The notes beneath the pieces were generated by a model. That model did not search any database, was not told the DNA's origin, and saw only the letters and a list, made by a program, of their open reading frames with translations. This document shows, piece after piece, positions 25,401 through 37,300 of a DNA stretch of 64,000 nt. This stretch comes from Hymenolepis diminuta (taxonomy: Eukaryota > Platyhelminthes > Cestoda > Cyclophyllidea > Hymenolepididae). A program made the position numbers and the translations under genes. Each line of letters starts with the position of its first letter. Positions within the stretch are counted from its first letter, which is position 1. The stretch lies in assembly GCA_900708905.1 (NCBI GenBank), contig CAADRB010000012.1, positions 2,198,501 through 2,262,500 on the forward strand. The letters are read 5' to 3'.

Positions 25401-27715
25401 GAGAATCAAGTACCTACTCTGATATATGAAAAAAGCTGAAAGGAAGATAGATTTATCAAATCAAGGGAAAACCGTTAGTATAATCAAAATCAGCTTTCAA
25501 CAACAGACTATTCAGAACACGTTGTGATTTAATATTAAGACGGGAAACTATTTCGGTTCAATTTAGACTCTATAGACTCTCCCATTTATTGAAAAAGTTG
25601 GGACCAATACAGATAATTCTTTCACATGTTCGATAGAAGAGAACACAATATAACAGCAAATTTACGATCATGGAAGGTTATTAATAGGGGAATTAAGTCT
25701 AAAATAATTGCATAAACATATCCTAAGACCAATTAGAATAGCGTTTTGCAACACCCATTTTAGAAAGAGGAGCGATATCACGGGGTCTCCTTGATGGGAA
25801 ACTCGCATTCGGCCATCTATTTATCATCTAGATTTAATAGACAGTACGGCTGACAATTCCACTCATTCTGACCTTTGACTTCGCAGACGAGCAAGTTAAC
25901 CACTGTACCATCAACGCATACGAAATCAATTGCATAAAAAGACCATTCGTAAGTAAAAAGGGAGAAATGCGAATATTTAATGTTGAAATGATAATTTTAA
26001 TCTCGATTACAAAATTTAGCAACATTTAAATAGATTAAAGATAATTTATTCGTAAAAATTCGTAAGAGAATTAAATCTCCCAATTATTAGAATATGAAAA
26101 ACGAGGACAATATAAGTATCAACGTACACGACTTTATACTTTAAGATATCAAACAGGGAATCGTCCTGGAATAAAGCAGTCCAAGTTATGACATTTAATT
26201 AGGTATAAAACCAATACATGGTAATAATGTTCATATAGGGGGAGTCAAGAAAAAATTCTTATTGAATTTGAATTGAACAAATAGAGAAATAGTATTTAAA
26301 TGTAAAACATGTCACTAAACTCCAACCAACAGCAGTGTGGCAATGAAGATGGAGTAAGTGCCATTGTTCAATCTTATAAACGAGTACAGCCCTAGATAAA
26401 CGCATTTGATCGATGTTAAAAGAATTGAAACTGGTTTAGGTAATACGTAATCAGAGAAATAGAAACTGGTTACTGAAAACTAACTTTCATTGCAATTTTT
26501 TCACCCAAATCTACAATCGAACATATATCGAACAAATCAAGCTCGGGAGAAGTGCTTGCATGTCGGACACAACATTTTTCAATTATACTTAACTTGTGTT
26601 TCATAATTTGTAATACTGAAGACAGCATATCATGCAGTAGAGGTCGATACCTTAATGTGAGCTTAATCTTATCAGATGAATTTAATACATGCTTTCAAAG
26701 AGAAAATGTGACTCCAAACTTAAGGACTCTACTCGTTTAATGACTCAAAATGAAATTTACTATTGTCTATTTCCCACCAAAACAATAATAAAAGAGAAAA
26801 AACTCTTTGGATGAAATGAAATTGATTACACTTGGAAAATGCAAGTTACAAAGAACTGAAACGACTCTGTATTATATGCAAAGAGTGACACTAGCGTAGA
26901 CTGATAGATGAGGAAATTAATATCAGCCTCATTTTAAAACGGCTAAGTCATCTTAATGAAGTTTAACAATATATAAAAATATTAATAATAAAATGACGTA
27001 CTCATCGAATATTGCACCAGCAAATTTGCCGCCTGAGTACAGAAGGAAAGCCCAGAATTGACTAGTGCGAAGAAGTTCGATTCTTTTCAAAACATCATCA
27101 AAATACGTCACAGGCGCCTGACAAATATGAAAAAAATTAACTTAAAAGTACCTCCTGCGAACGAATAAGACATCGGTATATTCCAATAATTTCCTGTCTT
27201 CGATTTCGAAACATTGCTAATGATCCGACAACATCCTTTTTCATGCGATCGGGCACTTTTAATTCACAAAGATTTTTATCTTGCTTCTCCTCGTCTTCGT
27301 CTTCCGATGACGTAGAAGACTCAGAAGAAGAATCGCTGTCGGATTCACTCCATGTTTCATACAGCCAAGCGTTACTTACGGGACGAGGCATACTCTTGCA
27401 AACCAAAGTGGCATGTTCAGTAGATTTAAAGTGCGCTTTCTAAGCAAAAAAAATAAGGGACAAGGCGCACAAAATAATTACTTGTTCTTCGTTACTAGCG
27501 AACGTAAGTTTGCAACAAATGCACGTAAATGTTTTCATAGAGGTAGAATAAGCAACTTTTGCATTTGCAGGGTTTGGAATTAGAGGGGCAAGTTCAGTCG
27601 GGAGGGTGCCACAGGCAGGAACGATGCCAGTCAGATATTCAACAGAACATTTCCGATTGAAATAAGATATTTTGTCACAAGTACAGCCGTTACCACGAGA
27701 TATAAGACCATTCAT
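16433..27715 (-). CDS. ANKZF1: Ankyrin repeat and zinc finger protein 1 (Vms1 family), peptidyl-tRNA releasing factor of ribosome quality control
   Basis: Eleven GT-AG exons: 27482-27715, 27152-27439, 27002-27117, 25000-25156, 20658-21018, 18891-19301, 18560-18676, 17764-17929, 17205-17325, 17003-17122, 16433-16495. They join in frame to 717 aa (human: 726). The family frees nascent chains from stalled 60S subunits and recruits VCP/p97. Domains: C2H2-type finger C65/C68/H81/H87; acidic Ser-rich stretch (about 105-125); VLRF1 release-factor-like domain from about 180 with HKTFHRYTVRAKQGGSQ, where Q235 is the expected catalytic Gln; a basic stretch of K/R residues (about 455-470); ankyrin-type helices (about 570-650); VIM motif R695-x5-AA-x2-R705 matching the VCP-binding consensus RX5AAX2R. 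The VIM is completed by the 63-base last exon. About 50 residues of low-complexity Ser/Asp-rich sequence sit inside the VLRF1 region. The start was chosen at the first ATG of exon 1; an upstream non-coding exon is possible. Confidence 0.93.
19302..20657 (-). other. ANKZF1 intron 5 (1356 bp)
   Basis: Begins GTGAGTATAT and ends TTCACTTCTAG in the minus-strand sense. I see no gene or clear repeat inside it. Confidence 0.8.
21019..24999 (-). other. ANKZF1 intron 4 (3981 bp)
   Basis: The largest ANKZF1 intron begins GTGAGTTGTC and ends TTTCCACCACAG in the minus-strand sense. It contains no supported gene; frames such as 21433-21666 and 23701-23916 lack any domain. Near 22640 a block reading TATCAGGACAACTAAAGCTTC resembles one near 1392 (TACCAGGACGACTAAAGCTTC), which may be a trace of a dispersed repeat. 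Confidence 0.8.
25157..27001 (-). other. ANKZF1 intron 3 (1845 bp)
   Basis: Begins GTACGTCATT and ends CTCGACGTCTTCAG in the minus-strand sense. The only item I could pick out is the tRNA-like remnant at 25846-25920; otherwise it is AT-rich filler. Confidence 0.8.
25846..25920 (-). repeat. Possible tRNA-derived SINE remnant
   Basis: The minus strand has TGGTACAGTGGTTAACTTGC then TCGTCTGCGAAG, which resembles a tRNA A box and D/anticodon arm as seen in tRNA-derived SINEs. It is followed by AAAGGTCAGAATGAGTGGAA at the place of a worn B box. No intact tRNA can be folded. It lies inside ANKZF1 intron 3, antisense to the window's plus strand and sense to the gene. Confidence 0.4.
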
Positions 27716-28385
27716 TTTAACTCAACGCAATCAAGCCGTAATTGGTCCAGGCCAGAAACTCAAAAAGTCGTAGAACTGTCAACTTGCTAAAACAAATTTG
27801 GGGAGGGAATATATAAGGTCATTTCCCACACATTACGTCATAATTAAAAATTAATTACATCGCTAGCATAATTATTTTATGACAGACAAATATCCAATTT
27901 TAGAAGTTTTGACTTTAATTCACGTAATCTTGTGGACATGAAGTTTATTTAGTTGTTCAAATTCACCGTATAGAGTTGTGATATACATGATGCAGATTAT
28001 TTTTGTGGCACTACTTGCATTAAATGGGTTAAATTATTGTCCATAGTATTTATCTAAATTAATTAAATTTCAGGATTTTGTCCATTTCGGTTTAGAGGCA
28101 TAATTGCCAAATATTTTGGTAAAAATGTAGGACTGTTTTACTGGAGTCGTATGCTTCTCAAATGCTTACTCCACTTACTCATCAATGAGAGTTTTAACTG
28201 CATTTCACAACTGGGAATATAACTAAAGACAACAAGTGTCAATTAACGGCTGGATGTTCGGAAAGACATGAAGTCAACGTATCCTAAATAGGCAAGTTGG
28301 TCGGACACATAGATACCTAAAGAGCAGGGAATAATGATGGGTAACATTAAAGATTATATATGACTGACGTCTCATGAATCAACTT
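27716..28385. other. ANKZF1 upstream region
   Basis: Plus-strand ATTGG at 27741-27745 gives a CCAAT box on the ANKZF1 strand, very near the start codon. TTACGTCA at 27833-27840 is a CRE-like half site. A plus-strand TATATAAG at 27810-27817 points away from ANKZF1 but no frame follows it. These are candidate elements only. Beyond them I see nothing. Confidence 0.35.
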
Positions 28386-28530
28386 TTGTATACAGATTAA
28401 ATGTTTTATCAATAAATTGGCTTTCCGGCACCCTCGGAAAATACAAGCGACTTTGATGAATCGAATTTTTCGTTGTATGTGGCCTCGGTCCACATTCCAT
28501 TGTAGGCAAGCAAATTCATATTCACGGTAG
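28386..28530 (-). repeat. Decayed dispersed repeat, member 2
   Basis: Partner of 3776-3915. The minus-strand peptide here has VDRGHIQRKIR and later LLIKHL, parallel to DRDHIERLSL and LIDKK in the partner. A small inverted element, TGTGG..CCACA, sits at its minus-strand start. The class of the parent element is unknown. Confidence 0.4.
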
Positions 28531-29269
28531 TTCACATTGCAAATAATTTGGTCATCATTTTCGTAACCTATAAAATGAATTTTGTAATAACGTTAAGTTT
28601 ACCGGGGCACATTAATCGAATATTTGGAATAAGTCAAGCCCCTCATGTCGCTAGATCAGTTCGAAGGTAGCAAGCAGGCCACCCCAATTTATTAATAAGT
28701 AGATTAGGCTTATATACAAAATATTTCTTTAATAGACATCAGTGATGTCTCATCATCGGTGTCTTGGCGTGATGATCTGCATCTGTTTATGTATATATGT
28801 GCAAGCACGCAAACATACAGCGGGACCGCCTGCGGACACTGTAATGAAGATCTTATCGCCAGTCGATCATTTATAATCGCCAGGTGATGAAAAAGATCTG
28901 TTGGCTATGGTATCTCCCATTAAAATGAGACATCCATCTTGGGGATTTGGGATGAACCCTTTGGTCGGTCATGAGTTTGTCTAGTATCCGGTATTTGTTT
29001 TGCACACATTAAGGCCTCCTAATTGGGAAATATAGACTTATTTTTGGGGAAAATATTATTTTATAGTTTGTAGCACGCCCGTTCGTAGATTTGATCGCCC
29101 ATCACTCTTTGTCGCAACAGCGACCAGGAGACGGGAGAAATGCCATCGAGTCCTGGCAGTAGATGGGGGATAATATCTTCATCGTTTCTTTCGCGTCGTT
29201 GCACTACATTGGGGGACCACAGGCTGTTCGGGTGTTAGAGAACTATAAGGTTCAGAACAAAAAAATTAA
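28531..29269. other. Flank of the retroelement fossil
   Basis: From about 28735 the G+C rises relative to the surroundings, suggesting that the degraded retroelement extends to here, but I can read no domain. A perfect 7-bp-arm palindrome GACATCAGTGATGTC sits at 28735-28749, just where the composition changes. It could mark an element end; that is inference. Confidence 0.35.
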
Positions 29270-30165
29270 TAGCATCAAGATTATTTAAACAATGATGTCT
29301 TTCACAATTCCAATAATCAAGCCCTTCTCGTCTGAGTTGCTTCTGATCGTGAAATCAAATTCCTTCCCCGTCTCCACGTTGTAGATATTGCCTCCATGTC
29401 GCTTGATGATTATGACAGCTGTTCATCGGTGATTTAAATTATAGTTGAGGTTATACACAAGATCACCCACACTATATGCCCGCCTCGAGTCACACTTTGT
29501 CGGGATACAGAGTCGTTATGATAGCAACATCTCTTAGCACGCTGTCCTCAAATCTTCAACTCGAAATTCTGCTCCAGGAGCGGATTGTCCTAACACGGTG
29601 AGAGATCTCCCTAGGTGAAGAATCGATCAATCGAAGCAAAGTTCGGCAAAGTGTAGGGTCAGACTGTGTCCTTGCGTTTCTGGTACACCGCAAGTTCATT
29701 AAGGATAGAGATGGCTGATCTGTGTGAGTAGAATGATATTGTACCCTTTCAAATGTAAATTTGTCACCGTAGTGTATGTCGAACCATTAGTGAGGCCGGA
29801 GTGGTAAGTTAGAGCTGAGTCCTGGGAGAATCTGGCTTCGACGATTGAATATGAATAGAAGGCTGATAGATTTTGGCAACATGTACACACTGGTTGCATC
29901 CTCTCACGAGATTTTCCGCATTCGTAGATTCTAAAGTAGGTGTCTGGCAGGTATCGTTTTCGTCTGGGAAGTGGATAGGGTTGAGCTCATCAATCCAGTC
30001 TAGGCCCACAAGGTTGATATTTCAGTCTATAACGCATCACTCCTCAAGGATTGCCTTCTCCAGGAATGTAGCCTGACATCGCATCAATACGTAGTCACAC
30101 AGCATTAGGTATTGGAACCAGTGTCGATCTGAAGCTCAAATGATATACCATAAATTGCGTAGGTT
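29270..30165 (-). mobile_element. Decayed Ty3/gypsy-type LTR retrotransposon, pol fragment
   Basis: Minus-strand reading, in order: an aspartic protease active site FELQIDTGS (DTGS at 30114-30125) followed by a stop; GLDWIDEL (near 30006), a post-protease signature; NAENLVRGCNQC (CNQC at 29887-29898), the second half of the integrase HHCC zinc finger; an integrase-core-start-like NGSTYTTVTN (about 29790); and a C-terminal HGGNIYNVETG block (about 29390) like the tail of gypsy integrases. Frameshifts and stops are frequent. The reverse transcriptase and RNase H that should lie between protease and integrase are absent, so a large internal deletion has occurred. No LTRs were recognised. It is not functional. 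Confidence 0.65.
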
Positions 30166-30990
30166 AGCGTATTTTCTAGAATTAAAATTTATTGGAATTA
30201 ACGTATCATAGCTCTGCCTCATCTGAACTAACGATCCCTTGTTGTTCGAGTTCTGTCTCGTTGAATTGTTCGTAGGAGATTCTCGGCAGAAGCCTTCTTT
30301 TTGACCATTTTCTAAAGGATTATTTCTTATATAACAACAAATAAAAAAATTTTAGAGTTTTTCCTTTTCTTAGGCGTAATTCATTGGATTAATTTTAAAA
30401 CACTGCCATCAAATTTCTATTGAATTAAATTCCTGATTAATTTATTCTGTTCATTCACCTAAATAAATTTTTCATTGATGCATCGATTAATCCTTTTTGT
30501 GCAATTTTATTTCATTCGCTTGATTCCCTTTTGCAACTTCCCTTCTTATATAGAGCTAACGTTCCGATTAAATCCCTTCATTCAGTGACATTTGCAAATT
30601 TTCTCTCCATCACTCCAGTTATTTAAATCACTCACGGGTTTATTCTGATCCTTTATGATTTACTTGGCAGCTGCTGTGTTTGGTACTTATTGAATTCTCT
30701 AACAATCTAAAGGAAATATCCTACTGTTTCTCTGATAAATATTCTCTTAAAATTTTTACTCCTGATATGCTCGCACTCGATGAATAATAAATAATTATGA
30801 TTCCTAAGTTGAATTCATGTCGGTATCTTCAACTGTTTTGAAAATGCTGACTTTAGAGTTTCCAAGTTGACATCTTTTTTAATGAATACATTAAAGGACT
30901 TCATTTGATGCGGTTTTATTTTTGCGTTGGTTCTAAAGTGTAATTTTCTCTAGCTAAATTATTAGCCTGGCAGAATATTTCTTTTCGCTA
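30166..30990. other. AT-rich spacer
   Basis: No gene seen. Very AT-rich with homopolymer runs, in contrast to the retroelement fossil on its left. It ends at the TATA-like motif before the small frame at 31037. Confidence 0.6.
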
Positions 30991-30999
30991 TTCTCTACT

Positions 31000-31007
31000 T
31001 ATATAAG
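31000..31007 (+). promoter_or_regulatory. TATA box candidate for the 31037 frame
   Basis: TATATAAG in ACTTATATAAGTAGAATAT, 30 bases before the ATG at 31037. The CTTATATAAGTAGA core is the same as at 2972 and 55482. A normal TATA-to-start spacing would put the transcript start almost at the ATG, giving a very short leader. Confidence 0.4.
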
Positions 31008-31036
31008 TAGAATATTATTTAAATTATACGGAAAGA

Positions 31037-31267
31037 ATGCCAGCCCACGACCCATTAACCTTCTACGTTCCCTTGTTTTCACCTATATCTGTGAAGTATA
31101 CAGCGCTACCAAGGCTGACCAATGGGGTCTCTTGTGTGCTAGAACATTCTGAAAAGTACGGTCGTGTTACCATCACGCAGCGAGCAAGCACGGCCGTGTA
31201 TGCAGAGCTCTTCCGAACAAATCAGCGATCAGTATTCCTAGTGCGTAGCTTTGATTGTATTTGGTGA
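31037..31267 (+). CDS. Hypothetical small protein (76 aa) with its own TATA box
   Basis: An unbroken 76-codon frame from ATG to TGA, whose base composition is near 48% G+C by eye in a setting of about a third, as real exons in this window also show. It has a TATA box just upstream and an ATTAAA at 31299-31304 just downstream, so it could be a complete intronless transcription unit. The protein is neutral to basic, with no signal peptide, no transmembrane segment and only three Cys. Its middle (GRVTITQRASTAVYAELFR) looks like folded protein, not low-complexity sequence. I do not recognise it. It could instead be an exon of a larger gene or a fragment of a mobile element; the neighbouring retroelement lies on the other strand. 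Confidence 0.4.
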   Translation: MPAHDPLTFYVPLFSPISVKYTALPRLTNGVSCVLEHSEKYGRVTITQRASTAVYAELFRTNQRSVFLVRSFDCIW

Positions 31268-31298
31268 CTATGCATTTTGGGAATGAGCCACAATTTGC

Positions 31299-31304
31299 AT
31301 TAAA
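31299..31304 (+). terminator. Variant poly(A) signal after the 31037 frame
   Basis: ATTAAA, the commonest variant hexamer, lies 32 bases after the stop. In such AT-rich DNA it can occur by chance. Confidence 0.3.
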
Positions 31305-31339
31305 CTCTCTCCACATGTTACCTTTTTTATTCTTGCTAC

Positions 31340-31395
31340 TTTGGAAATAGCCTAGTTAATTTTGGGGGCAAATTTGCTAGAGGCTAACTGTACTT
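31340..31395 (+). repeat. Short dispersed repeat, pair of 12541-12606
   Basis: Contains GCCTAGTTAATTTTGGGGGC and then CTAGAGGCTAACTG. It matches the minus strand of 12541-12606 with a few differences. No terminal structure was seen, so its class is unknown. Confidence 0.4.
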
Positions 31396-34300
31396 GTCAG
31401 CAGATAGTTGGAGCTCTAAGAGAATTACTAAGATTTAGCAAAAGGCTCATTTGTGCAGTATCTGCTACATATCTCAAACCCAAATATTTCGAATAGTAAT
31501 GCGGCTAAACCCTTTTCTATAATTCCCCATGTTGAAAATGAATGTTATTTTTAGCACGATCTTTGCACGATCTTTGATTGACCCTTAAACACGAACTAAA
31601 ATATTGGAAACAAAATTGACGAAATACAAGTGCATTTGTATTCAGAAGTTAACATTTTTAGGTATCTTCATAGAACGGCGAACGATCGCAACGACTCATT
31701 CAAATGTCTTTTGCGTATATACAGTCATAATGTACGCGATAAAACCCTTTAATTATCAATAATTAAAATACAAATGATATCAAAAAACTTAATAACGCTA
31801 GCTTTGTTGCAAATCGTGCGATCTTTTGTATAATGAGATCTAATGGTTCAATTTAGGAAAACTAAAGCAACTAATTGTGGGTCTCATTTTAGCACGAATT
31901 GAGTATTAATATTTTCAATTACGAAGGTTCTGCGATATCCTATTGCACGGCATTTTATCAAAATTTCAATTTAACGACTGAATTTTTTTATTCTTTTCAC
32001 AAATACATTAAAACACGTTTAATTAAACATTTCCGTATTTTTTAAGTTAAAATGCAAAATGTACATAAGAATATTTTACTTATTAATGGGAAATTTTTAG
32101 TCCATATCGCAAGGTGAAAGACCTCCATAGTAATACCATCTTGGAAAGATGCGGTTGCAACCTATTTAAGAATTAAATAAAGAAGTTTACCTCAAATTTC
32201 CCGCTGCTAATAAAAATTAATAAAATATGATGAAATAATAACGAAAACAATTCACAAATATTATGATAAATTAGTCATTAAATAAAATTATCAAAATTTT
32301 AACTCACATTTCGGCGTAGAAAGAGAGGAGTGGTTGCAAAAATCGGTTTGGCGTTTAGTAGAATTGTGCATTGCACAATTGGTCATCTTGTCGTCACGTT
32401 CATGACTGAAGAGACATAGAGAGGAGTGAACAAAATTAATCAAAGCCCAGTTCATACCATGAGTGACCTTTTGCCGGCATTTTATTAAAGTGAAAATAAA
32501 AGTAATAATACATATCAGTCTCAGTGAACGTGTATTTATACTCCTATTGAAATCTGTATTCCGCCAATAGTACACCTACTTATGATCCAATTATCCTCAT
32601 GAGTAATTAGATTAAACGATTTTCAGGACATTCTTTCCGTATGGGAATAACGATAACAAGAGATTTAGCAAAATTTTCTACGATTCTTCTCATCGTTTTA
32701 TTTCTAATCTATCCATTTACGATAAAAATTAAGCATAAATTCACAATCAAAAACTGTCAGGCTATTCAAAGGTAATAGTAAACAAAATGACTCCTGAAAA
32801 TATTGATCGATCAACATCACCTTGCGAATTAATCGATTTCTCTAGAAGAAATATTTTGTGGGAGAATTGAATTTAAAACGCTGCGAACTGATTATCGCAA
32901 TGTGAAATAATGAATGAGAATGGAGCTTTTAAGTTTCACTTTATTATATGTTACGCAGTGAAAATGAACTAATTTCAAATGAGAATATTTGGAGATAAGC
33001 CGAAAATTGTTAGTTCATAAATTTATAATAGGTTGAAATCTCGAAAATATGCCCATTAAGGGCGTAAATACTGTTGAATTTTGTGGCGTACTTTTCCATA
33101 GGGTTGATTCAGAATACGACTATTTGATCGCAATTATAACCGTCTATCGAAAGGGCTTACAGTCATAGACTGGAATTATAATTTTATTTTGAAAAATCTT
33201 GCCTCAGACTGGGGAACGGAAAGCAAGATGTGGTCGAAAAAGGTCTATAAAACATTGTGTATAAACAATACGTCCAAACATGAGGTGAACATGAAAAGTG
33301 GATAAATCTAGTTTGGAGAAATAACCATTAATATATATTAACGAACGTATTTACATTCCTCAGTTCTTATATAACAATTTCAATTTTCTAATGTTTAATT
33401 ATATGCATAAATCAATGTCAATTAATGTCTTTCCAATTTCTCTTGTGACCGTTTTTATCATATTATCCAAAAAGTGCAATCCTAACACCTTTTCATCAAA
33501 TTAATTAGAGTTTATTAAATTAAATATAGTTTTATTGAGAAAAGTGAGAAAATATCCACATATCTAAAAGAGAAAAATCCATAACTAGTTTATTGGATAA
33601 TCCGATAAGTTTCTATTTTTCCTATTGGATAACTAAAGCAGTATTTCCAGGAATTGATTCTTTGATAATTAATTGAAATCTTGTTTTAAAATTAATTTGC
33701 CAGAATCGAAAAAATATGAGAGTTTGGTCTGTTAATTTAATATTTGTCTAAAGGATTTCCATATATGCTTGATAGAGTATAAGCGGTATTTCAATAATCC
33801 CAGGTCTCAATCCGATAATCATTAACTAAATTGAGCTTTTACTATATTCCAAAGTCTATGGTAATTCAAACAGTAAAAGTCCACTCTGAATGGGAATATT
33901 AGGCACATGATTAAGGAGTTTTTTCAAACCTGTCTAAAATGGTCATATTTAGAACAGCACGTTAATTTAAATCACCATGATGATGAGATTTTAAGTGCAG
34001 AAGGATGTGGTTTAATAAGTATGATGGCTTAAGTAAAAATAACTATTTTAATTATATTTTTTAAAGAAGGACTAATCTGATTTATTTTGTTAGTATTAAA
34101 CAGATCAATCAACAAATTTTGCAGATTTTTTCATCGAAAGGAATGTGAACACTTGAAGCAGTAATATATATCAAATGAGGAATGAAGTGAGGGAGATCAC
34201 AATATATAGTGGAATTCGATTGTCAAGTGGCTTACTGTATTTGAATTCTAAAACCATTGAGTAGATCACCTTCCCATGAGTATTTTCATTCGCATTGAAA

Positions 34301-37300
34301 TATCCAAGTTTTCCAAAGGTTAACTTTCAGGCTTTGATTCCTGCGTTTCTAGATGATATTCCAGATGATTAAATTGAAATGTTGGCCATACCATATCGAG
34401 TCATTTGTATGTGGTGAAAACTGAGACTATCAAAGGCATTTGTGAAGCTCACCACAATATTTCACGACAATGTCTGCTATATTATTGGGCACCAAAGTAC
34501 TACTTAGAACCCAACTTATTAAAATAGCTAAATCACTCTTTATTTTTATACCATCTTATCATTATAATATTATTACCCACAGTAATACAGAAAATTACTA
34601 TTTTTAATTTTGGCAATCAACTGGAGTCGGTGAACAGGAAGTCTAAAAAATGATAAAGGAGAGGGAACAAAAAAGGTTGTTGAGATCAACGTCAAAATAT
34701 CAAAAAATCTCACTTCATTTGATTTATTTAGAATCGAGTTGTACAATATTTACTAAATGGGTAGCTCACGTTCCGAAATTCAGAACTCATGATTTGTTCC
34801 CTGGATTGCAGAAAAAATTTATCCACGATGTTCGGTGCCTTTTAACCAGTATTTTATAAACAAGAAGGGTCGGACTTGCCACTTTAATTCATTTCTTCTT
34901 CCAATGATAGAGAAAAGAAAATGATCTTGCATGAGTTCCAGCATCTTAAAGTCTTGATATAGCAGAGACGAGACGGCTAAAAATTTTCTGCTACTGAGAC
35001 TCCGTAAGCTATGTTCACTTCAGGTGAACTCGATTAATGATAAGTGAAATAAATGCATAGTTTAATTCATTTTTATAGCTTATACAAATCAGTTGGCGGG
35101 AGCGGAGCATAATCCAATTTCCCTTCATCCGGATTTTAAAATAGCGCTGGCTTAAACATAATTAAATGAGATTCCTTATTAATGATAATCGGCACTTAAA
35201 ACAATATTTACTCAGAAATTTGCAATTAAAAGCTCTCAAGGCATTCGAGCCGTAAAAATCTCAAGAACAAATGGGTTAGGTGGGAGAGACTGATGCTTAG
35301 AAGATCCCAACAGAAGATGAAGAAAATCACTTAATCTAGTGCCCTTTCCAGCTATACGAAGTTAACCACTATAAAACAGGAGTCAGATTTGGTGGCAACA
35401 TATGCATACTAGAAGTAAACAAAATTTTTACCGGTTTCAAAGCTGTAAGCATTAGCTTATACACCCTACTAAAATGAAAATGGGAGTATTGCATCCATCT
35501 CTTCATTAAACTCCCACAATTTCATATATTAGCTTTCTTTTGATATTAGACAACCTAAAGTTGGATCGTAAAATATGTGACCATGAAGTTACAAGTAAAT
35601 TCTAGTCTCTGTTAATGCAAGTCGGTATCATTGTCTTGAAAATTCCTTAAGTATCCTGACGGCATTGATGGCAAAGAGGAAAAATTTTCAACTGGAGCTC
35701 TTGATATATCCTTACTTTCAAAAAAGACACCCACACATTTTACCCCTCTCTACATCTGGTAACTGTTATATTTAATAGAATACATCTTAATGCTCCTATG
35801 TTATTTAAAATACGAAAATTATCTGTTTATTTTTTATTATCAGATGTACTTGATAGCACTAAAGGGAAATAAAAAGGACGTAAAAACTTCGTAACCATCA
35901 AGCCGAAAACTGATTCAATAGAGAAGTAAAGTTCACCAAGCCGATGTTGAATAACAAAGGAGTAGGTAAACTGCTTAAAGGCCTGGGGAGTGAGTCGTGC
36001 ACTCAAATACTGAATTAAAACCAGTAAACGAATGAAGATGAATAAATAGAAGGTTCCAAAGATATCCTTTGTATTGTAATCAAGATGCATTTTCCCCCAT
36101 TAAGAGTAATACTGAAAGTAATGCAGGTCTAATTTCCTCGCAAATATAGACTAATTATCCCTCATGATCTTATGGATTATATACAAAGACATGAACTACA
36201 TGCAATTTATTTGTGTCAAAATTTTCTGTTCATGTCAAATGGGAATTCTATACTCAAGAGTCCTGGAGTATTTATGCAATCGCAAAAAAGTTGATCAAGG
36301 TGAATGTCGCCAAAGAATTGAATGTATAATTATATTAATTATCAATGTATATAATTATATAGTTTCATCCGTAGAATTTCGAAAGTAATCTATTTGTTTT
36401 GGACTGGGATATTAATTAGAAAATTTCGTCTAATTGAATCAATTTGTGGATCTTAATCTGCCTTCAGATAATTTGTAAAATACCTTATTTCATCCCCTTG
36501 TCCAAATAAAGTTCAAGAGAGTATCTCACTAGTAGTCAATGCATACTAAAAGTTAAAACCCAAATTTCCAAACCTAAGAATTTTCAAAGTCAAAAACTTT
36601 AAATTTAGCCCTCTTCTTACTGTGATAAACTTTCTTTCGATTACTCCGTATACTCTTCTCAAACTCTAATCTTCGAAAAGAGTGGTAGGCTGTAATTGGA
36701 TTTTAAAAAATCAATTTGACGTCACCAAACAGAGAAATAAATCAACTGAAAACGCTCTGAATATCGTGAACATAAATCGTGGACGACAAATTAACAGATT
36801 TGAACGGAGAACTTTACACCTTATGAAAATACTTCAATGCTTTAAATCAGTTAGTGCTTCTAGACTTCAAATAAACACATCTATTCTTCCTCCTATTAAT
36901 TCAAGCTCGTAATTTTTCGCATTATCACGAACGAGAATAATAACTGAACTCACATACACTTGTTCTACGAAATTTAGCCGGTTCTTTTTCATATGTACCC
37001 ATCAGTAAGAATCAGGAGCCAACATGCAAAATCCGAAGAATCTTAATTAAATGGGGGCGACATATAATTCCTAATCTCCAAATTACTATTCAATCGAAAT
37101 GCAATTATTCACAGATCTTTTATTTACTTTCCATTCACAAATTTTTTTAATTTTATAATTATTAATTTATTAACCATAATAAAACATAAATTTCACATTT
37201 CATCAAGGAAATGGCATTTGAATAGGGCAGAATGGTCCTGATTAGAGTCAAATGTGCCTAAACTATCACCGGACAGAACATTACTTCTGGTTCTGATGCC

